Origin: an uncultured Coriobacteriaceae bacterium
GTDB taxonomy: Bacteria; Actinomycetota; Coriobacteriia; Coriobacteriales; Atopobiaceae
Direction of reading: 5' to 3'
DNA length: 64,000 nt
Assembly: GCA_902786015.1 (NCBI GenBank)
Contig: CADAAU010000008.1
Location: 1 to 64,000, forward strand
Below, in pieces: positions 18,914 to 27,998 of this stretch. Each line of letters starts with the position of its first letter. Within the stretch, counting starts at the first letter, position 1. Made by a program: the position numbers and the translations under genes. The notes under the pieces are model-generated. The model searched no databases. It had not been told where the DNA came from and saw nothing but the letters and a program-made list of their open reading frames with translations.

Positions 18914-19628
18914 AGATAAGCCCTTCCAGCTTGGCGAACTTCTTCTCGCCAATACCAGAAACGCGCATGATGTCTTCTGGGCTCACGAACGGACCACCCT
19001 GCGTCCGCTCTTCTATGATCGCCGATGCCGTCGCCTCTCCAACACCTGGAAGCTCGCACAGCTCTGTTTCCGATGCGGTATTGATGTTGACAAGGGCAGA
19101 GCCGCCCGCATCTTTGGATTCCGTGTCTACGGTTGGAGTCTCTATGGGATGCGAGTCCGCTTCCCCGATAAGAGGAATGTGGATCTTTTGCCCGTCGGCT
19201 AACGGTGCAGCCAGATTCAATGCGGAGGTATCCGCATCCGGCAGGAGCCCTCCCGCTCTTTCGACCGCATCGTTGACCCTCTTTCCCGAGCCCTCTATTG
19301 CATAGACACCAGGGCTCACGACGGCACCATCCACATGAACGACACTCGCTGTGTTGTTTGACGAGGTCGTCTCGGCCTCCCTGGGAGCATCTTGATGCTC
19401 GTCACTCGGCTGAGTGTTGTTCCCCTGCGTTTGTTGTTCCTGTCGCTGCTCTTCTTTTCGCTCCACGCTTATGGCGCCGTCGCTCAGTGCGGCCACGGAG
19501 CTCAATATGCCCACGATTGCAATCAGCAGCACTCCCGCAACGGCAATTGATCCTTTTGCAGAGAGCCCGAATCTCCGCAACAACGCCCTCAGTTTTCGTC
19601 CCGCAGTGGGTCTCGCTTCCTGTGCCAT
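18906..19628 (-). CDS. comEA: ComEA-like competence DNA receptor
   Basis: Membrane-anchored extracellular DNA-binding protein. It has a basic N-terminus, one membrane helix (GSIAVAGVLLIAIVGILSSVAAL), a Gln/Ser/Glu-rich linker, a SLBB domain (VVHVDGAVVSPGVYAI...HIPL) and two helix-hairpin-helix motifs at the C-terminus (VNINTASETELCELPGVGEATASAII, IMRVSGIGEKKFAKLEGLI). GAGG lies 8 nt before the chosen ATG; two earlier ATG codons are possible. It overlaps comEC by 8 nt and so is expressed with it. Confidence 0.92.
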   Translation of the reverse strand: MAQEARPTAGRKLRALLRRFGLSAKGSIAVAGVLLIAIVGILSSVAALSDGAISVERKEEQRQEQQTQGNNTQPSDEHQDAPREAETTSSNNTASVVHVDGAVVSPGVYAIEGSGKRVNDAVERAGGLLPDADTSALNLAAPLADGQKIHIPLIGEADSHPIETPTVDTESKDAGGSALVNINTASETELCELPGVGEATASAIIEERTQGGPFVSPEDIMRVSGIGEKKFAKLEGLICV

Positions 19629-19807
19629 CCGCATCACCTCACGAGTCCATGGTGCATCCACAGGTAACGTCTCCTCGTGTACGGAATCTGGCTGGTGACA
19701 GCAAGCTTGCAGCTATTGAGCACCATTTGAGCGAAAAACGTGATTTGCACAGCTCACAATAGGCACAAGTTCCAACGCTCTTCCAGAGTTGCGCATGATG
19801 AAAATGT

Positions 19808-19831
19808 GAAGCGCCCCGTACCGGGGCGCTT
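19808..19831. terminator. Hairpin terminator at the thiI 3' end
   Basis: An 11-bp GC-rich stem (AAGCGCCCCG pairing with CGGGGCGCTT) has a tiny loop. On the minus strand it is followed by TTCACATTTT, an imperfect U-tract, 4 nt after the thiI stop. Confidence 0.7.
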
Positions 19832-19834
19832 GGT

Positions 19835-21073
19835 TTACCACTCTGCGGGAGCAAGCTCTTTGTGTCGAGCCCTCAGCTCACGTGGAGGACGATATGAGGG
19901 GCACTGGTCATAGTCAACGTATTCTACGTCGCGCACGAGTTGCTCAATGATCTCGTCGTGGTCAATCATGTCCCACGCCTCGTGCACCTCGCGCATACGC
20001 GCATGGGTCTCGGGCCTTCTTGGCATAAACAGCGTGCAACAATCCGGAGCATCCTGACTGCTGATCTCGTGCGTCCCGATTTGTTCCGCACGTCTCATTA
20101 TCTCCTGCTTGTCGGAACCAATGAGGGGCCTCAAAACGGGCATTGAGCACATCTCATCCGCCGCCGCTATGTTGTCGAGCGTTTGGGACGCCACCTGCCC
20201 CAAGGATTCGCCGGTGACCAGTGCCTTCGCACCTTCGATACGCGCAATTTGCTCACCGACTGCAAACATCACGCGACGATACATGATCACGCGCAGGCTC
20301 TGCGGCACTTTGAGCGATATCTCACGCTGCCGCTCACCAAAGGGCACCACGTACATGCGCCCGATGATGCCCGCAGGAGCCAAAGCCTCAACCAAGTCCT
20401 GACAGAGCCATTCGCTCGCGTCGGAAGTCATGGGACGACCCGAAAAATGCACGGGGACACAGATGGCGCCACGACGCCCCACCATCCATGTGGCCACAGG
20501 CGAATCAAAACCGCTCGAGAACAGCGGGACCACCTTGCCTGCCGTACCAACGGGAAGACCCCCGACCCCCGGTCCGGTGTCGGTATATACGTACACATCG
20601 CCTTGGACAGCGTGCACGACTACCGTAACATCAGGCTTGTGCATCTTTACCACTTTTGCGGGAAACGCCTCGCACAAAACCGAGCCGACGAGCCGATTCA
20701 TGTCCAAAGAGTGACGCTCATAGTTCGTCGCAGACCTCCGGGCATGCACTTTGAAGGTCTCCCAGGGCGCATCGACTTCCGCCAGTGCGTGAACCGCAGC
20801 GTTACAGTACTCTTCCTCATCCTGGGAGCATCTATATGCCAAAGACACGCGCGCCACTCCCGGCACCTGCGCAATTGCACGCGCCATTTGAGGCGTTGCG
20901 TTCCCGTCTTCGGACTCGACCAACAGGTGCCCAGATATGCGGCGGACCTTCTTTAAGCCAAGACCGCGCAACGCATGATTGAGGTTTCCCAACAAGCGGT
21001 TCTCAAACGTAGCGCGGTTCTTTCCCTTGAGGCCTATTTCGTGATAGTGAACGAGACACACGCGCTCGCTCAT
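19835..21073 (-). CDS. thiI: tRNA 4-thiouridine synthetase ThiI
   Basis: Adenylates and thiolates U8 of tRNA and may feed thiazole synthesis. The THUMP domain is followed by the PP-loop SSGFDSPVATWM. The 412-residue form has no C-terminal rhodanese domain, so sulfur must come from a separate partner. CCTLFMPRRPETHA near the end is family-typical. The ATG overlaps the rpoZ stop by 4 nt, making it the last gene of mihF-gmk-rpoZ-thiI. Confidence 0.92.
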   Translation of the reverse strand: MSERVCLVHYHEIGLKGKNRATFENRLLGNLNHALRGLGLKKVRRISGHLLVESEDGNATPQMARAIAQVPGVARVSLAYRCSQDEEEYCNAAVHALAEVDAPWETFKVHARRSATNYERHSLDMNRLVGSVLCEAFPAKVVKMHKPDVTVVVHAVQGDVYVYTDTGPGVGGLPVGTAGKVVPLFSSGFDSPVATWMVGRRGAICVPVHFSGRPMTSDASEWLCQDLVEALAPAGIIGRMYVVPFGERQREISLKVPQSLRVIMYRRVMFAVGEQIARIEGAKALVTGESLGQVASQTLDNIAAADEMCSMPVLRPLIGSDKQEIMRRAEQIGTHEISSQDAPDCCTLFMPRRPETHARMREVHEAWDMIDHDEIIEQLVRDVEYVDYDQCPSYRPPRELRARHKELAPAEW

Positions 21074-21363
21074 GAGTTCTGCTGCACCTGTGCGTTGGAC
21101 CCACGAATCTGATCGTCAAACTCGTCCTGCACGAACCCCAGAACATCATCGTTGATCTCTTGCATGGCAATTGACACGGTGTCCTCGCCAGAAACCATGG
21201 TGGTGATGTCGTCAAAGTCCTGTATGGCCGTCACGCGCAGGTGTTGGCCACGCAGCATGTTGTTTATGTCGCAGGCCCGCTTCGAGGCTATAGAACAAAG
21301 CAGAAACGGGTTCTCTTCTGTCTTTGACAGCAGCGTGTCAATCTCTGGGCTGGTAATGGACAT
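21070..21363 (-). CDS. rpoZ: RNA polymerase omega subunit
   Basis: 97 residues. The core segment NPFLLCSIASKRACDINNMLRG with the following acidic C-terminus matches RpoZ, which assists beta-prime folding. A strong RBS (AAGGAGGG) lies 5 nt before the ATG. Standard position right after gmk. Confidence 0.92.
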   Translation of the reverse strand: MSITSPEIDTLLSKTEENPFLLCSIASKRACDINNMLRGQHLRVTAIQDFDDITTMVSGEDTVSIAMQEINDDVLGFVQDEFDDQIRGSNAQVQQNS

Positions 21364-21374
21364 GTAAGCCCTCC

Positions 21375-21941
21375 TTAGTTCCTCTCGTATTTCTCAAGCG
21401 TGCGGGCCAATTCTTCCGTTGCCTCTTCGAGGTTGTCGTTAACGATTCTCACGTCATACGTATCTGCCTGCTCGAGTTCTTTGCGAGCCGTCTGCAATCG
21501 CAACGCCAAGGATTCTGCAGACTCCGTTCCGCGGCCCTTGAGTCGTTCGACGAGTGTATCCCATGAGGGAGGCTCGACAAATATGAGCACGGCATCAGGG
21601 AACAGCCTCTTTACGCTATAGCCACCCTGCACGTCAATCTCTAGGATAACGGACTCGCCCCGCTCAAGACAAGCATCCACTTCACTTTTGAGCGTACCGT
21701 ATCGATGGTCATGGACTTGCGCCCACTCGAGGAATTCGCCCTTCTCGATGCGTCTCTGGAACTCCTCCTCTACGAGGAAATGGTAGGCCTCACCGTCAAC
21801 CTCGCCAGGTCGAGGGTCGCGCGTGGTAGCCGAAACCGGCAAGCCCAGCAAAGGACGCATCGATCGCACACGCGATACGAGCGTACCCTTACCGACACCT
21901 GCCGGCCCAGAGACGATGAAGAGTCTAGCTCGACGTTCCAC
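21375..21941 (-). CDS. gmk: Guanylate kinase
   Basis: Phosphorylates GMP to GDP. P-loop GPAGVGKGT, SATTRDPRPGEVDGEAYHF for GMP binding, and RLKGRGTES as the lid are visible over 188 residues. The GTG start shares one base with the mihF stop (TAGTG), giving tight coupling. It is preceded by mihF, the actinobacterial order. Confidence 0.95.
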   Translation of the reverse strand: MERRARLFIVSGPAGVGKGTLVSRVRSMRPLLGLPVSATTRDPRPGEVDGEAYHFLVEEEFQRRIEKGEFLEWAQVHDHRYGTLKSEVDACLERGESVILEIDVQGGYSVKRLFPDAVLIFVEPPSWDTLVERLKGRGTESAESLALRLQTARKELEQADTYDVRIVNDNLEEATEELARTLEKYERN

Positions 21942-22249
21942 TACTTCGTCAACGTTTCGAGTAGCTGCTCGCGCTGACGCGCGCCAAGACCCTTGATACG
22001 ACGCGAAGGAGAGATGTTGAGGTCCTCCATGATCTTTGCGGCCTTTGCCTTGCCGTAACCGGGAAGCGATTCGATGAGTGCAGATACCTTCATGCGATTG
22101 GCGATGGGGTCATCGGAATTCAGGACTTCCTCAAGCGACACTTTGCCCGACTTGATGTTATCACGAAGCTCTGCACGCTCATGACGAGCCTTGGCAGCCT
22201 TCTCGAGAGCTGCCTTACGCTGCTCATCAGTCAGCTGTGGAAGTGGCAT
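21941..22249 (-). CDS. mihF: Integration host factor, actinobacterial type (mIHF)
   Basis: Nucleoid protein of 102 residues, unrelated to IhfA/IhfB. The core IANRMKVSALIESLPGYGKAKAAKIMEDLNISPSRRIKGLGARQREQLLE is the helix-hairpin-type DNA-binding part seen in mycobacterial and streptomycete mIHF. GGAGG lies 5 nt before the ATG at 22249; a longer frame to 22276 has no RBS. It carries its own promoter and a long leader. Strong lineage marker for Actinomycetota. Confidence 0.93.
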   Translation of the reverse strand: MPLPQLTDEQRKAALEKAAKARHERAELRDNIKSGKVSLEEVLNSDDPIANRMKVSALIESLPGYGKAKAAKIMEDLNISPSRRIKGLGARQREQLLETLTK

Positions 22250-22309
22250 AAGTTCCTCCAAACGAAACGATTTCAAAACTGCTTTTGTCTTCTACCTCGC
22301 AAGGTTTCC

Positions 22310-22331
22310 AAAAAAGCACTAGCAATAGTGC
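22310..22331 (-). terminator. Intrinsic terminator between pyrF and mihF
   Basis: On the minus strand GCACTA-TTGC-TAGTGC is followed by TTTTTT. It lies ~97 nt after the pyrF stop but also inside the predicted mihF leader, so it may be the pyr operon terminator, a mihF attenuator or both. A second stem (AACGACA with TGTCGTT) lies directly upstream. Confidence 0.75.
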
Positions 22332-22402
22332 GGCAACGACAGGAGTTTTACAAGCATTATTGTCGTTACCTGCACGAACACAACACAGACAATACCATCA
22401 CA

Positions 22403-22431
22403 GTTATATTCTGAGCTTCTAGCGACTTCAA
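22403..22431 (-). promoter_or_regulatory. Promoter for mihF-gmk-rpoZ-thiI
   Basis: On the minus strand TTGAAG (22431-22426), a 17-nt spacer, then TATAAC (22408-22403). It overlaps the pyrF stop codon and would give a leader of about 145 nt. Confidence 0.6.
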
Positions 22432-23135
22432 CACGCCATCAGTTCATAAACGATAGAGTCAAACGCCGCTACAGGATCATCTGCCTTTGTGATGGGCCTG
22501 CCAACCACGAGCTTGCTCGCGCCCGCACTGATGGCTGCCGCCGGGGTCGATATGCGCTTCTGATCCCCCACGTCGGAACCCGCGGGCCGAATGCCGGGAC
22601 ATATGATGAGCGCCTCGGGGCCAAGCAGTTCGCGCATCTGTGCCGCCTCCTGTGGGGAGCAAACAATGCCGTGCGCCCCGGCGCCCACCGCAAGCTGGGC
22701 AAGTCGGGACACTTCGGTCGCCACCTCATCGCGTACGCCGATTGACTCCAATGCGCTCTGGTCCATGCTGGTAAGCACCGATATGGCGACGAGCTGCGTT
22801 CCCGTGCCCGCCGCTTCCACGCCCTTGCGCGCTGCGGCGGCCATCTGTGCCCCACCAAGTCCGTGAAGCGAGAGAATCTCTGCCCCTACGCGTGCGGCAG
22901 ACTCAGCTGCCCCCTCGATCTGAAAGGGAATGTCATGAAGCTTGAGGTCCAAAAAGACCCTCAGTCCACGAGCACGCATCTCGTCGACGATGGACGGTCC
23001 ATAACGGTAGAAAAGCGTCATACCGACCTTGACCCATATCGCCTTGCCCTCGAGCTTGTCACACAGCTCAAGAGCCTCTTCCCTGCTCATGTCCAACGCG
23101 ATGATAATGGCATCGCGAGCTTGGTTCTCTAACAT
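22428..23135 (-). CDS. pyrF: Orotidine-5'-phosphate decarboxylase
   Basis: Last step of UMP synthesis. Active-site segment FLDLKLHDIP (D-K-x-x-D network), and CPGIRPAGSDVGDQKR for phosphate binding. 235 residues from the ATG at 23135, which has GGAG 7 nt upstream and overlaps the pyrD stop by 7 nt; the longer frame runs into pyrD. Last gene of the pyr operon. Confidence 0.95.
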   Translation of the reverse strand: MLENQARDAIIIALDMSREEALELCDKLEGKAIWVKVGMTLFYRYGPSIVDEMRARGLRVFLDLKLHDIPFQIEGAAESAARVGAEILSLHGLGGAQMAAAARKGVEAAGTGTQLVAISVLTSMDQSALESIGVRDEVATEVSRLAQLAVGAGAHGIVCSPQEAAQMRELLGPEALIICPGIRPAGSDVGDQKRISTPAAAISAGASKLVVGRPITKADDPVAAFDSIVYELMAC

Positions 23136-24067
23136 TCGAACGCTCCAATCAATTCTCTGACGTGCGAAACTCCTTGCTCCGACGCCCACTGCTCCAGCCC
23201 TCTGACTATGCGCGCCGCAACGGTGGGATCGTAAAGATTTGCCGTTCCCACCGAAACTGCAGTGGCCCCGGCCAAGATCATCTCGGCTGCGTCATCCACC
23301 GTACTGATTCCGCCGATACCGCAGATGGGAATGCCTACAGCCTGGGCACATTCCCAAACCATACGCACGGCTATGGCATGAATTGCTGGGCCCGAAACTC
23401 CGGCAGTGGGACGACACACCTTGCTTCGACGTGTCCTGACGTCAATGGACATACCGGGTATGGTGTTTATGAGCGCAAGCGCATCGGCGCCTTCCGACTC
23501 GAGGGCACGACCAATCTCGGCCACATCACGCGGGGCCATCTTTACCACAACCGGCCGCTTGGTGTGTCCACGCACTGCCCTCATAACCCCAGCGGCACTT
23601 TGCGGCGTCGCACCCATCGCGGCGCCGCCCGCCGCGATGTTCGGACAGCTAATGTTTATCTCGAATCCCGAGGCGAACGGCGCGAGCTCCTCAAAGAGGT
23701 CCATGGCACGTACGTACTCTTCCACGGAATGCCCTGCGACCTGACAGATAACAGCACATCCCTTGTCACGCAACCCCTGCAGGTATGTCCCGTATTGCCT
23801 GACGAACTCCTTGACGCCAGGGTTCTGCAGTCCCACGGAATTGAGAATGGCAGACCCGCCCAGCTCGGCAATCCGCGGCACAGGATTGCCTTTCCAAGGC
23901 TCGGCTGCGACTCCCTTGCACGTTATGGCACCCAACGTCGAACCCACATCGTAGAAGCCCTCGAACTGCCTGCCATTGCCAAAGGTACCTGATGCCGTGT
24001 TGACGGGATTTCGCATTGCGATTCCACCCAAATCGACGTCCATGCCAACGTTGCTCTTTGTCACCAT
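23129..24067 (-). CDS. pyrD: Dihydroorotate dehydrogenase, class 1B catalytic subunit
   Basis: Oxidises dihydroorotate to orotate with FMN. The catalytic base is the Cys of EINISCPN, as in class 1 enzymes, and GGISTVDDAAEMILAGA binds the FMN phosphate. 312 residues. Class 1B needs the adjacent electron-transfer subunit PyrK, which overlaps it by 7 nt. GGAGGAGGTGGC precedes the ATG. Confidence 0.94.
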   Translation of the reverse strand: MVTKSNVGMDVDLGGIAMRNPVNTASGTFGNGRQFEGFYDVGSTLGAITCKGVAAEPWKGNPVPRIAELGGSAILNSVGLQNPGVKEFVRQYGTYLQGLRDKGCAVICQVAGHSVEEYVRAMDLFEELAPFASGFEINISCPNIAAGGAAMGATPQSAAGVMRAVRGHTKRPVVVKMAPRDVAEIGRALESEGADALALINTIPGMSIDVRTRRSKVCRPTAGVSGPAIHAIAVRMVWECAQAVGIPICGIGGISTVDDAAEMILAGATAVSVGTANLYDPTVAARIVRGLEQWASEQGVSHVRELIGAFEC

Positions 24068-24864
24068 GCCACCTCCTCCGCGTCAAAGACGGGACCATCC
24101 TTGCAACAAAGCGCGTATTCACCCGAGACCAACTCGACGTTGCAGCAGCTGCACGCACCAAACCCGCAGCCCATCATACGCTCTAGCGACGTCTGACATG
24201 CCACGTTCCTTTTGCGAGCGATGCGTGCGACGCCCCCCATGAGGCCCAACGGACCGCAAGTGTAGACCTGCACGTAAGGATGGTCTGCCATGAGCCCCGC
24301 CATCGCATCGGTGGGAAACCCGTGAATCCCACGCGTGCCGTCATCGGTTGTCACCACGACTTTGCGAGCGCAATCGCAACCTTGCTCGGGCGGCATGTTT
24401 CGCAGCTCGTCAAGAAGGAACTCCACATGACGATCGGAGGTTTGCGATCCTACAATCGCATCGAAACCCACGCCGGATCGGGCCAGCATGCGCGCGCATG
24501 CCACCACGGGAGGCAGACCGACTCCGCCCGCCACGAGAAGTGCACGGCCGCTCTTCTTTGGCAGCCACCAACCGCGACCACAAGGCCCCACCATTGTCGA
24601 CACTTCGCCTGGCCTCATTGCAGAGAGACGACTCGTGCCCTCCCCAACCACGGCATACACCAGCTCGAGCGTTTGCCTTTGGGCATCCGCTGCCGAAAAC
24701 GACAACGGGATTCTCAGTATGTGCGACGCGTCTCCCGGAACGGCAATGTTTACGAACTGGCCAGGCTCGATTTGCGCCGCGACGGGAGTGTGGCACGTCA
24801 TGCACCAAATGTCCTTCGTAACATGTGCGTTAGTCAGGACCTCAAACGGGTGCTCCGATGTCAC
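24061..24864 (-). CDS. pyrK: Dihydroorotate dehydrogenase electron transfer subunit
   Basis: FAD and [2Fe-2S] subunit that passes electrons from PyrD to NAD+. It has an N-terminal FAD domain (RIPLSFS), an NAD-binding domain (LLVAGGVGLPPVVACARML, YTCGPLGLM) and a C-terminal iron-sulfur site (CGFGACSCCNVEL...CKDGPVF). 267 residues. The GTG overlaps the pyrC stop by 4 nt. Confidence 0.93.
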   Translation of the reverse strand: MTSEHPFEVLTNAHVTKDIWCMTCHTPVAAQIEPGQFVNIAVPGDASHILRIPLSFSAADAQRQTLELVYAVVGEGTSRLSAMRPGEVSTMVGPCGRGWWLPKKSGRALLVAGGVGLPPVVACARMLARSGVGFDAIVGSQTSDRHVEFLLDELRNMPPEQGCDCARKVVVTTDDGTRGIHGFPTDAMAGLMADHPYVQVYTCGPLGLMGGVARIARKRNVACQTSLERMMGCGFGACSCCNVELVSGEYALCCKDGPVFDAEEVAW

Positions 24865-26156
24865 GAGGCAGCCACCTCACCATCTACCAAAGTCCTACGG
24901 CCATCGACAAATACGTCACAGGCACATCCTTTGAGCGTGAGGCCAAGGAACGCGGAGTTCTTTGACTTGCCCACCAAATACTCAGGCGTAACGTGCACGA
25001 TGCGCTCCGGATCTATGAGCGTGAGGTCCGCCGCAGACCCGGCCTCTATGCGAACGGGCGCGAGGCGCAGCAGTCGACGTGGGTTGATGGCCATGACCTC
25101 CACCATGCGTTGCCAACTCATGCGCCCAGGTATCACCATGTTCGCCAGCATGAGTGGCAGTGACGTCTCGAGCCCCACGCATCCAAAGTAGGATATCTCC
25201 CACTCGCAGTCCTTCTCGTGAGCGGCATGAGGTGCATGGTCAGTCACGACGCAATCGATCGACCCGTCAAGAATGCCCTCACGCATGGCGGCCGCATCTT
25301 CTGCGGTACGCAAAGGAGGATTCATCTTGAGATTGGTGTCATAGGCATCCGTGATGTCGTCTTCGCAAAGGAACAGATGGTGCGGGGTGACCTCGCAGGT
25401 TACGGGAAGCCCTTCCGCCTTCGCACGTCGGACATATTCCAAGCCACGCGCCGTAGATATGTGACAGACGTGGAAGTCGCAGCCCGTGATCCGCGCAAGC
25501 TCGATGTCGCGCATGATCTCGAGCTCCTCGCCAAGCGCCGGCCATCCAAACATGCCCAGACGAGTGCTCGCCCTTCCCTCGTTCACCACGCCGTTGTTGG
25601 TAAGGGTCTCAACTTCGCAATGAGCACACACGACACGATCGAACTGGCTCACGTACTCCATGCAGGTTCTCATCATGCCCGCACTCTGCACGCCATGACC
25701 GTCGTCCGAAAAAGCGCTCGCGCCCTCGACTACCATGTCGCCAATCTCGGCGAGCGCCTCGCCCTTTTGCTCTGAGGTCAGCGCGCCCATAGGCCTCACA
25801 TGGCACAGGTTTGCCATCCGCGCCTGCTCTATCTGATATCGAATCTCGGACCCCGAGTCAGTGACAGGCGACGTGTTTGGCATAGTCGCGACGTCAGTGA
25901 AGCCGCCATGGGTCGCCGCTCGTGCGCCAGTCGCTATGGTTTCCTTGTACTCGAACCCTGGATCCCTAAAATGCACGTGCATGTCGACAAGGCCAGGGAC
26001 AAGATACTTGCCCGACCCGTCAACGACCTCGGCATCCGGCGCTTCCAGATGTGCCCCCACGCACGATATCTTGTCATCCACTATGAGTACGTCGAGCACC
26101 TCGTCCAGATCCACCTGCGGATCCACGAGATGGGCGCCCTTAATTAGATAAGCCAT
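24861..26156 (-). CDS. pyrC: Dihydroorotase
   Basis: Zinc amidohydrolase that closes carbamoyl aspartate to dihydroorotate. DMHVHFRDPGFEYKET carries the HxH metal site, with further His in CHIST and the catalytic Asp in VVTDHAPH. 431 residues, type I. It overlaps pyrB by 17 nt and pyrK by 4 nt, and GGAGAGAG precedes the ATG. Confidence 0.95.
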   Translation of the reverse strand: MAYLIKGAHLVDPQVDLDEVLDVLIVDDKISCVGAHLEAPDAEVVDGSGKYLVPGLVDMHVHFRDPGFEYKETIATGARAATHGGFTDVATMPNTSPVTDSGSEIRYQIEQARMANLCHVRPMGALTSEQKGEALAEIGDMVVEGASAFSDDGHGVQSAGMMRTCMEYVSQFDRVVCAHCEVETLTNNGVVNEGRASTRLGMFGWPALGEELEIMRDIELARITGCDFHVCHISTARGLEYVRRAKAEGLPVTCEVTPHHLFLCEDDITDAYDTNLKMNPPLRTAEDAAAMREGILDGSIDCVVTDHAPHAAHEKDCEWEISYFGCVGLETSLPLMLANMVIPGRMSWQRMVEVMAINPRRLLRLAPVRIEAGSAADLTLIDPERIVHVTPEYLVGKSKNSAFLGLTLKGCACDVFVDGRRTLVDGEVAAS

Positions 26157-27078
26157 CGCTCTCTCCTCCCAACAGAAGATACATCTCGGCCATGCGTGTC
26201 GCGACCCCCGCAGTCACCTGATCGAGAATGCGCGAACGTTTGCAGTCGGCAACTTCGGTGTTTATCTCCATGCCCCTGTTCATAGGACCTGGATGACAGA
26301 TGATCGCATCCGGACGCATCATGGTCTCTCGGCGCGAGTCCAGACCATAGAGTCGATTGTATTCGCGCTTGCTCGGAATGGCGGCTCCCTCCATCCGCTC
26401 GAGTTGTACGCGCAACATGTACACCACGTCCATATCGGGAATCACAGAATCAAAGTCCGATGTCTGCGGGCATCCATAGTAGGTCGGATCGTCCACCAAG
26501 AACGTCGGAGGACCGACGAGCGTGACGTTTGCCCCCATGGTCTTGAGAGCGGGCGCAAGCGAGCCACATACGCGACTGTGCGCCAAGTCGCCGACGATGG
26601 CCACGTTGAGCCCATCCAAATGACCAAAATGCTCTCGGATGGTGTACAGGTCCAGCATGGCCTGCGTAGGATGCTGGTGCTTACCGTCACCGGCGTTGAT
26701 GACTATGGCATCGGTGTTCTCCATCACCTTGACGGGCGTGCCTGCCAAACGGGCGCGCACGACAAACATGTCGACGTTCATGGCATCAATGGTTTGGATG
26801 GTGTCCGCGAGACTCTCGCCCTTTACCACAGAGCTCGTCGATCCGCCCATGTTCAGCGTGTCCGCACTCAGGCGCTTCTCTGCGAGCTCAAACGAGCTGC
26901 GCGTACGGGTGGACGGCTCCAAGAACAAATTGACGATCGTGCGACCGCGCAAGGCCGGAACCTTCTTTATTCCCTTGCGCGAGTTGATTTCGGCAAACGA
27001 GCGCGCAGTGTCCAGAATCTGCGTGATGTCATCTGCGGTGAGGCTTGGCGTGTCGATGAGGTGTTTGACAGAAAGCAC
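26140..27078 (-). CDS. pyrB: Aspartate carbamoyltransferase catalytic subunit
   Basis: Joins carbamoyl phosphate and aspartate. STRTRSSFE binds carbamoyl phosphate, and HPTQAMLDLYTI and CHPGPMNRGMEI are diagnostic. I chose the GTG at 27078, which shares one base with the pyrR stop and has GGGAGGG 8 nt upstream, giving 312 residues. No pyrI gene is present, so feedback control probably works through PyrR. Confidence 0.95.
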   Translation of the reverse strand: MLSVKHLIDTPSLTADDITQILDTARSFAEINSRKGIKKVPALRGRTIVNLFLEPSTRTRSSFELAEKRLSADTLNMGGSTSSVVKGESLADTIQTIDAMNVDMFVVRARLAGTPVKVMENTDAIVINAGDGKHQHPTQAMLDLYTIREHFGHLDGLNVAIVGDLAHSRVCGSLAPALKTMGANVTLVGPPTFLVDDPTYYGCPQTSDFDSVIPDMDVVYMLRVQLERMEGAAIPSKREYNRLYGLDSRRETMMRPDAIICHPGPMNRGMEINTEVADCKRSRILDQVTAGVATRMAEMYLLLGGESDGLSN

Positions 27079-27644
27079 TACTGCAGCCCTCCCTTCTTTG
27101 CGGCGTCCTCCCAAATGGTGACGGAGTTGTCTCCGTCGATGTCCTTAAGATGCACGCGGACATCCTCGGTATGTGACGAGGGGACGTTCTTTCCCACGTA
27201 GTCCGCTCGAATGGGTAGCTCTCTGTGGCCTCGGTCAATCATTACGGCAAGCTGCACGGTACGCGGCCGCCCAAGGTCGATGAGCGCGTCAAGGGCAGAC
27301 CTAACGGTACGCCCGGTGTACAGCACGTCGTCGATCAGAACGACATTGGCGTTGTTGATGCTAAACGGAATGCTCGTGGCGTGACGAACGGGCACGATCG
27401 AGCGCGAAATGTCATCGCGATAGAAGCTCACGTCCAACTCTCCAACCGGCGGACGCGTGCCTTCAATCGACTCGATCTCGGATGCGAGAATAGATGCCAG
27501 TGGTACGCCACGGCTCACGATTCCCACAATGACCAAGTTTTTCGCACCCTCGTTACGTTCACAGATCTCGTGGGCAATGCGCGTCATGGCGCGTCTCATC
27601 GCATCGGCATCCATGATGGTTGCCTTACGAACATAGTCACCCAT
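27078..27644 (-). CDS. pyrR: Bifunctional PyrR regulator / uracil phosphoribosyltransferase
   Basis: Binds pyr mRNA in response to UMP and also has uracil PRTase activity. PRPP motif [21 protein letters not shown] is intact over 188 residues. The ATG at 27644 has AAGGGAG 6 nt upstream; the frame upstream is open but covers the attenuator. First gene of pyrR-B-C-K-D-F. Confidence 0.95.
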   Translation of the reverse strand: MGDYVRKATIMDADAMRRAMTRIAHEICERNEGAKNLVIVGIVSRGVPLASILASEIESIEGTRPPVGELDVSFYRDDISRSIVPVRHATSIPFSINNANVVLIDDVLYTGRTVRSALDALIDLGRPRTVQLAVMIDRGHRELPIRADYVGKNVPSSHTEDVRVHLKDIDGDNSVTIWEDAAKKGGLQ

Positions 27645-27658
27645 ACGACTCCCTTCAT

Positions 27659-27734
27659 AAAAAACGGACGTCTTGCACGTGGCACAAGGCGTCCGGGAAA
27701 GTCTGGGTCCGGCCTTGCGGGCATCTCGTGCCAC
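27659..27734 (-). promoter_or_regulatory. pyr operon transcription attenuator
   Basis: On the minus strand an intrinsic terminator (CGGACG-c-CUUG pairing with CAAG-a-CGUCCG, then UUUUUU; 27695-27659) ends 15 nt before the pyrR ATG. Upstream, GUGGCAC (27734-27728) and AAGGC (27716-27712) can pair with GCCUU and GUGCCAC in the terminator 5' half, forming a competing antiterminator. This is the PyrR-type attenuator layout. I could not match the classical PyrR-binding loop consensus, so the binding site is unassigned. Confidence 0.75.
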
Positions 27735-27753
27735 GCTTAAAGGTCGAAACAAA

Positions 27754-27762
27754 ACTATACCA
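27754..27762 (-). promoter_or_regulatory. pyr operon extended -10 promoter
   Basis: The minus strand has TGGTATAGT, an extended -10 (TGn then TATAGT), placed to start the ~100-nt leader. No clear -35. Confidence 0.55.
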
Positions 27763-27954
27763 TACACACGCGCCATGAAATTGACCAAGACGATCTACAG
27801 ACGTTCTGTTCACTAGATGGGTATGAGTGGGTATGAGCGCCGAGCGCGAGATTCAGCGCATCAGCCATTTATTCTTCATTACGCTGTCCCCTAAACTGCG
27901 ACACTTATGACGAATAACCGCCAACCGAAACATTGAGTGTCTTTCTTACACGAA

Positions 27955-27977
27955 AACTGTATAATGGTTATACTGTT
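27955..27977. promoter_or_regulatory. Palindromic operator over the hicAB -10 box
   Basis: GTATAA (27959-27964), TGG, TTATAC (27968-27973) is a perfect dyad, extended outward by AAC (27955-27957) and GTT (27975-27977) with one mismatched pair. The left arm contains the -10 TATAAT, so binding would block transcription. The HTH-bearing HicB is the likely ligand. Confidence 0.65.
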
Positions 27978-27998
27978 TAGATGAAGGGACACCTGGGC

